Positions 1-4,241 of a DNA stretch of 6,201 bases are shown here, piece by piece (the first letter of the stretch is position 1; each line of letters begins with the position of its first letter). The DNA lies in contig JAFADM010000092.1 of assembly GCA_023424865.1 (NCBI GenBank), forward strand, positions 1 through 6,201. Direction: 5' to 3'. The translations under genes and the position numbers were made by a program. The notes below the pieces were generated by a model that saw nothing but the letters and a program-made list of their open reading frames with translations, made no database searches and was not told the origin of the DNA. This DNA comes from Bacillota bacterium (GTDB lineage: Bacteria > Bacillota_A > Clostridia > DSM-8532).

Positions 1-108
1 GTGATTGGAAAGTACAAGGGCTTCCGTAAAAGGCTTGTAATTCTCCCCTAACTCCAGGATAAAGGGAAAGGCTTTTTTCAAATCGCTTAAATCCTTTGGA
101 GACAGCAT
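1..108 (-). CDS. Partial unrecognised protein (N-terminal 36 residues)
   Basis: The minus strand opens at an ATG (106-108) and reads without a stop to the window edge, so only the N-terminus is visible. It begins MLSPKDLSDLKKAFPF and continues with a mixed charged and hydrophobic helix-like stretch (FILELGENY). There is no signal peptide or membrane segment. The start is supported by a Shine-Dalgarno-like AGGGTGA about five bases upstream. The gene lies 56 bases downstream of trxA on the same strand, so it may be co-transcribed with it, although a weak terminator-like hairpin lies between them. I do not recognise the family from this fragment. That it is a real gene is likely from its frame, start and ribosome site; its function is unknown. 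Confidence 0.6.
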   Translation of the reverse strand, partial: MLSPKDLSDLKKAFPFILELGENYKPFTEALVLSNH

Positions 109-143
109 GGAATCACCCTACACAAGGATACCATGATTAAGGT

Positions 144-165
144 AAAAAAGACAGCATAAAGCTGT
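144..165 (-). terminator. Weak intrinsic terminator-like hairpin after trxA
   Basis: Read on the minus strand, ACAGC (161-165) and GCTGT (151-155) form a 5-bp stem around a 5-base TTTAT loop, followed by CTTTTTT (144-150). The stem touches the trxA stop codon. It is short and not GC-rich, so it may only attenuate transcription into the next gene. Confidence 0.4.
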
Positions 166-476
166 TAAAAAACCATTTTTCTGAAATCCTCCTTGCTTCG
201 AAAACCCACTACCTTGCCCGTAGCCTGACCCTTTTTAAAGGCTATAACGGTAGGTATGCTTACAACGCCGTAACGGGAGGCCAACTCAGGCTCCTCATCC
301 ACATTGACCTTAACCACCTTGGCCTGGTTTTTAAGCTCGCCTGCAAGCTCATGAAGCACGGGTGTGAGCATTCGGCAGGGGCCGCACCAGGGGGCCCAGA
401 AATCTACCAATACAGGAAGTCTGGAATCCCGTACCTCCATATCGAATTCTGTTTTGGAAACCTGTTTAATATCCAT
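165..476 (-). CDS. trxA: Thioredoxin
   Basis: This is a cytosolic thioredoxin, a small dithiol-disulfide oxidoreductase that reduces protein disulfides and is itself recharged by thioredoxin reductase. The 103-residue product has the single-domain family length and all hallmarks: VLVDFWAPWCGPC with redox cysteines 31 and 34, buried Asp25, and the cis-proline loop SIPT with Pro75, followed by the GKVVGF turn. The frame stays open to an ATG at 506, but the start at 476 (MDIKQVSK) is preferred because AAAGGAG sits seven bases upstream and the alternative would add ten residues not typical of the family. No thioredoxin reductase gene is visible beside it. The C-terminus (FRSKEDFRKMVF) is a normal helix-4 ending. 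Family assignment is very secure. Confidence 0.97.
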   Translation of the reverse strand: MDIKQVSKTEFDMEVRDSRLPVLVDFWAPWCGPCRMLTPVLHELAGELKNQAKVVKVNVDEEPELASRYGVVSIPTVIAFKKGQATGKVVGFRSKEDFRKMVF

Positions 477-561
477 AATGATTCTCCTTTCAGACATTGC
501 GGTCATTGCCGCTTAAAACAAACTTTTAACGGTGACACGGGTTTTTGCTCTGCTGTACTTA

Positions 562-578
562 TGCGGGCTATGCCCGCA
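562..578. repeat. GC-rich perfect hairpin (7-bp stem, 3-base loop)
   Basis: TGCGGGC (562-568) and GCCCGCA (572-578) are exact inverse complements around a three-base loop. Neither strand has a T-run after it, so it is not an ordinary terminator. On the minus strand it would lie in the trxA leader, downstream of the proposed start of transcription near 620. It could be an RNA stability or translation-control hairpin, or a protein-binding dyad. Confidence 0.5.
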
Positions 579-588
579 GCCATTGATC

Positions 589-612
589 GAAGCGCCTTCT
601 ATTGGCAGCTTC
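589..612. repeat. 8-bp bulged hairpin in the trxA leader
   Basis: GAAGC-GCC (589-596) pairs with GGC-A-GCTTC (604-612), giving eight base pairs with one bulged A and a seven-base loop. On the minus strand it would form near the 5' end of the trxA transcript. On the plus strand its right arm overlaps the proposed -35 hexamer TTGGCA. Together with the stem at 562-578 it makes the trxA leader look structured. Confidence 0.4.
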
Positions 613-631
613 TCGGCCTTAAGGGTATTAT
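602..631 (+). promoter_or_regulatory. Putative sigma-A promoter toward the cyclophilin genes
   Basis: The -35 TTGGCA (602-607) matches five of six consensus bases. It is followed after 18 bases by the -10 TATTAT (626-631), also five of six. Transcription would start near 638 and give a leader of about 280 bases before the cyclophilin lipoprotein. The -10 overlaps a TATAAT on the opposite strand. This is a sequence-match call only. Confidence 0.45.
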
Positions 632-655
632 AGAACCTCTTAAGCCGGCTCGTCT
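627..655 (-). promoter_or_regulatory. trxA: Putative trxA promoter overlapping the divergent promoter
   Basis: On the minus strand a perfect TATAAT lies at 627-632. At the 17-base spacing the -35 position reads AGACGA (650-655), a poor match, so the promoter may depend on an activator. The start of transcription would be near 620, giving a leader of about 144 bases with several hairpins before trxA. The -10 is the loop centre of an imperfect dyad (614-647) with CTTAAG in each arm. Confidence 0.4.
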
Positions 656-668
656 GTGATAAAATCAC
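656..668. promoter_or_regulatory. 13-bp palindrome, possible operator
   Basis: GTGAT (656-660) and ATCAC (664-668) are exact inverse complements around AAA. The site abuts the weak -35 position of the minus-strand trxA promoter, where activators commonly bind. It resembles half-sites of CRP/FNR-type regulators, but the spacing is one base shorter than the usual TGTGA-N6-TCACA, so I do not assign a protein. Confidence 0.35.
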
Positions 669-729
669 CAAGCCTGCCCTTCCCCAAACGGAAACCTGTT
701 TATCCCAATCAATGTTAACAATATAAATG

Positions 730-758
730 TTTATTCCCGCCCGGGTTTATGATATAAT
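730..758 (+). promoter_or_regulatory. Putative extended -10 promoter for the cyclophilin lipoprotein
   Basis: A perfect TATAAT (753-758) is preceded by TG one base upstream (TGaTATAAT, 750-758), the extended -10 form that tolerates a poor -35. At 17-base spacing the -35 position reads TTTATT (730-735). Transcription would start near 765, leaving a leader of about 155 bases. Confidence 0.45.
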
Positions 759-814
759 TGACGAGCCTTGCGAAACCCTCCGCGTTTTATATCTTAAAAG
801 TAACGGAATAGCAC

Positions 815-841
815 GGCTCAAAAATGGGATGGCATTGAGCC
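815..841 (+). repeat. Leader hairpin GGCTCA/TGAGCC
   Basis: GGCTCA (815-820) pairs exactly with TGAGCC (836-841) over a 15-base loop. The same GGCTC can pair instead with GAGCC at 763-767, just at the predicted 5' end of the transcript, so the two foldings exclude each other. No U-run follows, so this is not a simple attenuator. Confidence 0.35.
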
Positions 842-920
842 AATTCTTAGAATAGCCGCTTATTAACAGTTTATTCGTAAAACCGTTTAAGTTTAATGTA
901 AAAGATAAGGGGTAATGAAA

Positions 921-1652
921 GTGAATTTGAAAAAGCTTGTTGGCATAGCCTTGTTTTGTATTCTTGCCATTACTACGGCCGGCTGCGGTCAGAAAGCTCT
1001 GACAGGACCTGATGACAGGTATCCTGCAGCTCCGGGCAAGAGCAAGGATATGGAAAACCTGGATTATCAGCTCACCATGCCCGCCAAGGGAGATACCGTG
1101 GCGATTATGAAAACCAATTACGGGGATATTCACATCCGTTTCTTTCCCGACGATGCGCCTAAAGCCGTTGAAAATTTTCTGCAGCATGCCAAGGACGGCT
1201 ATTATGACGGCCTTACCTTTCACCGTGTTATGCAGGATTTTATGATACAGGGCGGTGATCCCGAGGGTAACGGCACCGGCGGAGAAAGCATATGGGGATC
1301 GGCCTTTGAGGACGAATTCAGCTTAAGGCTCTACAACTACCGCGGTGCACTGTCCATGGCCAACTCCGGTGCAAATACCAACGGCAGCCAATTCTTCATT
1401 GTACAGGCAACCTCGGTTTCCGAGTCGCTTATGTCCCAGATGAAGCAGGCAGGCTTTCCTGAAGGAGCCATTAAAAACTATGGCGTAACCGGCGGCACAC
1501 CCTGGCTCGACCAGGTTCATACCGTATTCGGCATGGTTTACAGCGGCATGGATATTGTGGACAAAATTGCTGCCGTGGAAACCAATGGCGATGATAAGCC
1601 CCTGGAGGATGTCATCATTAACTCCATTGAAGTAACCACCTACAGTGAATAA
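921..1652 (+). CDS. Cyclophilin-type peptidyl-prolyl isomerase, predicted lipoprotein
   Basis: The product should catalyse cis-trans isomerisation of prolyl bonds in proteins outside the cytoplasmic membrane, comparable in role to streptococcal SlrA. Residues 1-21 form a lipoprotein signal peptide (LKK, then a hydrophobic run) ending in TAGC, with Cys22 as the predicted lipid anchor. A short linker follows, then the cyclophilin domain from about residue 48. The catalytic set is complete relative to human CypA: Arg102, Phe107, Gln110 (FHRVMQDFMIQGGD), MAN 146-148, Gln157, Phe159, Trp195 and His200. Between FFIVQ and WLD there are about 28 more residues than in CypA. The start is set at GTG 921 (243 residues) because TAAGGGG lies eight bases upstream; ATG 915 is in frame but only two bases from that site. 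It is followed by its own terminator. The C-terminus ends a few residues after the last strand. Confidence 0.93.
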   Translation: MNLKKLVGIALFCILAITTAGCGQKALTGPDDRYPAAPGKSKDMENLDYQLTMPAKGDTVAIMKTNYGDIHIRFFPDDAPKAVENFLQHAKDGYYDGLTFHRVMQDFMIQGGDPEGNGTGGESIWGSAFEDEFSLRLYNYRGALSMANSGANTNGSQFFIVQATSVSESLMSQMKQAGFPEGAIKNYGVTGGTPWLDQVHTVFGMVYSGMDIVDKIAAVETNGDDKPLEDVIINSIEVTTYSE

Positions 1653-1663
1653 TAATAATTTTT

Positions 1664-1707
1664 ATTCCAAAGCAAGCCTGTTGAAACATTGGCTTGCTTT
1701 TTGGAAT
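1664..1707 (+). terminator. Strong intrinsic terminator after the cyclophilin lipoprotein
   Basis: GCAAGCC (1672-1678) pairs exactly with GGCTTGC (1691-1697), followed by TTTTT (1698-1702). Flanking ATTCCAAA (1664-1671) and TTTGGAAT (1700-1707) can lengthen the stem. It separates the two cyclophilin genes, so the second probably needs read-through or its own promoter. A weak candidate is TTGGAA (1701-1706) with TGcAATAGT (1722-1730). Confidence 0.8.
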
Positions 1708-1775
1708 AATAGTAGCTTTAATGCAATAGTCTCCTAAAATGGGAGCTTAAAAAGAGGAAAAGAGGTAGGAACAGG

Positions 1776-2381
1776 ATGTCTCAGTTGGATTATCAGTTAG
1801 CCCTTCCTTCTGAAGGGGATACCGTTGCCGTCATGAAAACCAGCAAAGGCGATATTTTTATTAAGCTTTTTGACAAGGATGCGCCAACAACGGTGGAGAA
1901 CTTTGCAGGCCATGCTAAAGCCGGTTATTATAACAATTTAAAATTCCACCGCGTCATGGAGGATTTTATGGTACAGGGCGGCGATCCCAGAGGCGATGGC
2001 CGCGGAGGCGAAAGCATTTGGGGAACTCCCTTCCGGGATGAGTTCAGCGCCAGGCTGTTTAATTACAGAGGTGCGCTCTCCATGGCTAATGCAGGCCCTA
2101 ACACCAACGGCAGCCAATTTTTCATCGTACAGAAAAAAAGCATGGATCCCAGAGAAGTAAAACAGCTTAAAGCCATTCGCTATCCAGACGAAGCGGTTGC
2201 CAATTATGAAAAGCTTGGCGGCACAGCCTGGCTGGATAACCGCCATTCGGTTTTCGGTCAGGTATACAAGGGCATGGATGTTGTTGATGCCATAGCGGCT
2301 GTTGAAACCAATGCCTCCGATGCCCCCCTTGAGGATGTGCTGATTCTGTCGGTTGAAATAACCACCTTTAAGGCGGAGTAA
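1776..2381 (+). CDS. ppiB: Cyclophilin-type peptidyl-prolyl isomerase, cytosolic
   Basis: A 201-residue prolyl isomerase predicted to act in the cytoplasm, since it starts directly at the cyclophilin domain (MSQLDYQL) with no signal peptide. CypA-equivalent active-site residues are all present: Arg59, Phe64, Gln67 (FHRVMEDFMVQGGD), MAN 103-105, Gln114, Phe116, Trp152 and His157. It carries the same insert before WLD as the preceding lipoprotein. By my hand alignment it is identical to that protein at 84 of 116 positions from LDYQL to FFIVQ, so the pair is a likely gene duplication. The ATG is supported by GAGGTAGG (1762-1769) six bases upstream. The DUF218 gene starts three bases after its stop, suggesting a two-gene transcript. 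The symbol follows the usual naming of the cytosolic Firmicute enzyme. Confidence 0.95.
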   Translation: MSQLDYQLALPSEGDTVAVMKTSKGDIFIKLFDKDAPTTVENFAGHAKAGYYNNLKFHRVMEDFMVQGGDPRGDGRGGESIWGTPFRDEFSARLFNYRGALSMANAGPNTNGSQFFIVQKKSMDPREVKQLKAIRYPDEAVANYEKLGGTAWLDNRHSVFGQVYKGMDVVDAIAAVETNASDAPLEDVLILSVEITTFKAE

Positions 2382-2384
2382 GCC

Positions 2385-3179
2385 ATGAGGGGTGCAGGAA
2401 AGCTCAGGGGCGCAGCAGCGGCAGCACTCATTATTGCGGGGATATTGCTTTGCTTTAACACCCTCTTTGCCCACCGCTATTCCAGTGGCTGGGATTTGGG
2501 TGTAATTCTGCCTGCAATGATTGGCATCGTTTTCTTTGCCTATGCGGCAAAGCTGCTTTTTATACCCGGCTTTCTCATTAAAAATACCAAGGTCAGAAGA
2601 GTTATATGTGCTCTTGTTGTTCTGGGAATTCTATTCTTTATAGGTATAGAAATTCTCTTGGTGGCGGATCCCTACACCCACCGGGCCCAGCTTGCAGGTG
2701 AGCCCTCTTATGTTATTGTGCTGGGCTGCGGCATCTGGCCTGACGGAAGACCTACCCTTTCTTTGACCAACAGGCTGGACAGAGCTCTGGCGTATTACAG
2801 GGAATATCCCGGTATCACTCTTATTGTGTCTGGGGGAAAAGGGCCTAACGAGCCCTTTCCCGAAGCCCAGGCCATGAAAGACTATCTTGTGGCAAGAGGT
2901 GTTCCCGACAATCAGGTTATAGAAGAAAACCGTTCCACCAGCACCAGGGAAAATTTCGAATTTTCCAGGCAGATCATGGAGGAACGGCAGGCCGATTCCT
3001 ATAAAATCGTTTTTGTAACCAATGATTTCCATGTTTTCCGTTCTCGCATTCTTGCGTCCCGGTTTGGCTTTGAAGCCTATGCCCTGGCAGCACCCACCCC
3101 GTCGGTGGTCATGTTAAACAGCTACCTGAGGGAGTTCTTTGCGCTGATGAAGTCCATGCTGGTGGATTACAGCTTTTAG
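2385..3179 (+). CDS. YdcF/DUF218-family membrane protein
   Basis: A 264-residue protein with three predicted membrane segments (about residues 9-29, 38-60 and 72-94), followed by a DUF218 (YdcF-like) domain from about residue 106. Family signatures are visible: YVIVLGCG (109-116), the Asn-Arg-Leu helix start (129-131), VSGGKG (148-153), a glutamate at 160, ENRSTSTREN (181-190) and TNDFHVFRS (212-220). DUF218 proteins include SanA, YdcF and ElyC, which act at the envelope and bind nucleotide-like ligands or influence peptidoglycan; the exact reaction is unsettled, and I infer none here. Placement of the domain outside the membrane is likely but not proven by the sequence. The start is set by GGAG (2375-2378), which lies in the end of the cyclophilin gene and implies translational coupling. 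The length fits the three-helix Firmicute form. A terminator follows. Confidence 0.9.
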   Translation: MRGAGKLRGAAAAALIIAGILLCFNTLFAHRYSSGWDLGVILPAMIGIVFFAYAAKLLFIPGFLIKNTKVRRVICALVVLGILFFIGIEILLVADPYTHRAQLAGEPSYVIVLGCGIWPDGRPTLSLTNRLDRALAYYREYPGITLIVSGGKGPNEPFPEAQAMKDYLVARGVPDNQVIEENRSTSTRENFEFSRQIMEERQADSYKIVFVTNDFHVFRSRILASRFGFEAYALAAPTPSVVMLNSYLREFFALMKSMLVDYSF

Positions 3180-3215
3180 AGCCAGAGATGATTCCTAAAA
3201 ATAATTAATCATTTA

Positions 3216-3247
3216 AATGAAGATCTTTATAATGAAGATCTTTTTTT
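3216..3247 (+). terminator. Intrinsic terminator built from a tandem repeat
   Basis: AAGATCTT occurs twice (3220-3227 and 3235-3242). Because the octamer is its own inverse complement, the two copies pair into an 8-bp stem with a 7-base loop, and a run of Ts follows (3241-3247). The copies belong to a 15-base direct repeat (3216-3230 and 3231-3245, 14 of 15 identical). It ends the cyclophilin/DUF218 transcript facing the converging DUF4364 gene. Confidence 0.7.
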
Positions 3248-3304
3248 ATTGGTAATCAAAGGTGGCACCCTTGTTTTTCATATTGCCAAGGGAAGGCCGA
3301 AGTC

Positions 3305-3862
3305 TTAAAAAGACCTCAGCTGAAACGTATCCTTTTCCTTTCCCAATAAAACGCCAATGACTTCAGGATAAATCTCTTTCGCCTTTTCTCTCCAGTTGTT
3401 ACAAATATTTCTTGCATCCTCTCTCGAGCCCACTGAAAGGCGGATGTCGATTAAGGGGCGGTAATCCTCAACAATACGGCACTTTACTTCGTATTCATTC
3501 TCGTTCTCCAGAGTGTACTCGGCAATAACGGAGGCTTCATGGCGAATGGTCGCCCGGATTACGTCAATATTTTCGTCCAGCCGGGTTCGGATACCCACAT
3601 GAATAAGATCCAAAAACATATCCAATACCCGTTCTCCCTCGGGAGATGGGGTATAATAATCGATATTATCCCTGGTCTGGATAAGAATAAGCCCGTCCAT
3701 ACGCATTTCATGCAGGCTTTGCTGTAGGAGAAAATAATTCATAAAGCGGTTTTCCAGCATAATACGGGTTAACTGCATATTGCTGGCCGGAATATGAACC
3801 TTTTTCATAAAATAAAGTAAAAGTACTTTGTTCTCGGCTTTTTCCTGGCTTTCCAAATCCAT
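3305..3862 (-). CDS. DUF4364-family protein, probable winged-helix regulator
   Basis: A 185-residue protein resembling the DUF4364 family of Clostridia. The N-terminal part (about residues 8-82) reads like a winged helix-turn-helix: ENKVLLLYFMKKV, then NMQLTRIMLENRFMNYFLLQQSLHEM as the helix pair, a short wing, and the typical YYTPSPEGERVLDMF. The remainder (about 95-185) is a charged domain with no motif I can name. No transmembrane segment or signal peptide is seen. The frame stays open to GTG 3904, but ATG 3862 (MDLESQEKAENK) is preferred because GGGAGG lies ten bases upstream and GGGAGA touches it, while GTG 3904 has no ribosome site. It is transcribed divergently from the aconitase gene, which could be a target or an unrelated neighbour. 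DNA binding is inferred from the fold-like pattern; targets are unknown. Confidence 0.85.
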   Translation of the reverse strand: MDLESQEKAENKVLLLYFMKKVHIPASNMQLTRIMLENRFMNYFLLQQSLHEMRMDGLILIQTRDNIDYYTPSPEGERVLDMFLDLIHVGIRTRLDENIDVIRATIRHEASVIAEYTLENENEYEVKCRIVEDYRPLIDIRLSVGSREDARNICNNWREKAKEIYPEVIGVLLGKEKDTFQLRSF

Positions 3863-4034
3863 TCTCCCACGTCCTCCCAGAAAGAAATCATGGTTCTGTC
3901 CCACTTTAAAAGCTTAACAGAATTCCTGCCGTTTGAGAAGAAGGCAACCTGCATCTTCAGTACGCTAAAGTGATAAGGTGTCGAGGTTTAGCTTGTAACT
4001 CAGCCACCCGATGATGTATAATAATTTTGTTTTC

Positions 4035-4056
4035 TATAAATAAATGTATATTTATA
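4035..4056. promoter_or_regulatory. AT-rich 22-bp palindrome, possible operator
   Basis: TATAAATA (4035-4042) and TATTTATA (4049-4056) are exact inverse complements around six bases. It lies midway between two divergent genes, where a dimeric regulator could control both. The AT-rich composition raises the chance of a coincidental dyad. Confidence 0.3.
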
Positions 4057-4061
4057 AAAAA

Positions 4062-4212
4062 ACTTAAGCAGCTATCCTGTGTTTTGCAATTACTTAAAGC
4101 AATATCATAACCTTCAATAGCATGTCAATACGAAATAAAACCAGGCTTAATCTGCAAACGGCCCGCATTTCCTGCTTAAGTACCTAGAGTCAAAGGTGTT
4201 GGAAAAATGCGG
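4062..4212 (+). ncRNA. Possible structured 5' leader of the aconitase mRNA
   Basis: ACTTAAGCAG (4062-4071) is the exact inverse complement of CTGCTTAAGT (4172-4181), so a transcript could close a 10-bp stem around 100 bases. A second pair, CCGCATTT (4163-4170) with AAATGCGG (4205-4212), extends by CC/GG across a two-A bulge and ends 15 bases before the ribosome site. The architecture resembles a cis-regulatory RNA, but it matches no riboswitch class I recognise and transcription of the region is assumed. Confidence 0.3.
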
Positions 4213-4227
4213 TAAATAAATAGAGCA

Positions 4228-4234
4228 AAGGTGA
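4228..4234 (+). promoter_or_regulatory. Ribosome binding site of the aconitase gene
   Basis: AAGGTGA lies seven bases before ATG 4242 and fixes this start. It sits 15 bases after the second leader stem (4205-4212), close enough that folding there could influence ribosome access. Confidence 0.65.
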
Positions 4235-4241
4235 TAGACAA

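Larger units (their letters stand above)
477..920. other. Divergent intergenic region trxA / cyclophilin lipoprotein
   Basis: This stretch of about 440 bases has no convincing protein gene. It holds putative promoters in both directions (602-655), a second plus-strand promoter (730-758), a 13-bp palindrome (656-668) and several hairpins. The hairpins are GCGG/CCGC (499-512), TTAAAA/TTTTAA (513-529), a 7-bp GC-rich stem (562-578), an 8-bp stem with one bulge (589-612) and GGCTCA/TGAGCC (815-841). Open frames crossing it on either strand lack ribosome sites or are antisense tails of neighbouring genes. It most likely provides the 5' leaders and control sites of the two flanking transcripts. Confidence 0.6.
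3863..4241. other. Divergent intergenic region DUF4364 / aconitase
   Basis: These 379 bases have no supported protein gene. The middle (about 4010-4062) is very AT-rich and contains a 22-bp palindrome (4035-4056). The aconitase side holds a 10-bp inverted repeat with 100 bases between its arms (4062-4071 and 4172-4181) and an 8-bp one (4163-4170 and 4205-4212) just ahead of the ribosome site. The DUF4364 side has two mutually exclusive short stems between 3964 and 4008. I could not pick a convincing sigma-A promoter for either gene. Confidence 0.6.

Noticed and set aside
503..583. 26-codon minus-strand frame in the trxA leader (MAAGIARIST)
   Set aside because: Only a distant AAGG upstream, and the start codon lies beside a strong GC hairpin; no sign of a leader peptide.
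351..659. Plus-strand open frame of 102 codons over the trxA start and its upstream region
   Set aside because: Begins antisense to the thioredoxin active site, and its downstream half crosses the predicted promoter; no ribosome site and no domain.
747..1223. Minus-strand open frame of 158 codons over the cyclophilin lipoprotein start
   Set aside because: Antisense shadow of the signal peptide and the cyclophilin core, with no family resemblance.
1731..1745. Small hairpin CTCCTA/TGGGAG before the second cyclophilin
   Set aside because: Six pairs including a G-U, no T-run, and 30 bases from the start codon; not distinguishable from chance.
1938..2474. Minus-strand open frame of 178 codons across the cytosolic cyclophilin
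   Set aside because: Antisense to a clear cyclophilin and running into the DUF218 gene; low-complexity cysteine-rich product without a domain.
3268..3292. CCCTTG/CAAGGG dyad past the end of the DUF4364 gene as its terminator
   Set aside because: No T-run follows on the minus strand and the loop is 13 bases, so a terminator call is not supported.
3805..3954. 49-codon minus-strand frame beginning MQVAFF that overlaps the DUF4364 start in another frame
   Set aside because: Only GAAG precedes the ATG, the product resembles nothing known, and the second half is a frame-shifted reading of the real gene. A regulatory upstream frame cannot be excluded but is not supported.
4084..4110. TTGCAA with TCATAA as an aconitase promoter
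   Set aside because: Spacing is only 15 bases and the -10 match is poor; other candidates in this AT-rich stretch are no better, so no promoter was called.
4122..4187. 21-codon plus-strand frame ahead of aconitase (MSIRNKTRLN)
   Set aside because: No Shine-Dalgarno site and no attenuator-like run of one amino acid; probably chance.
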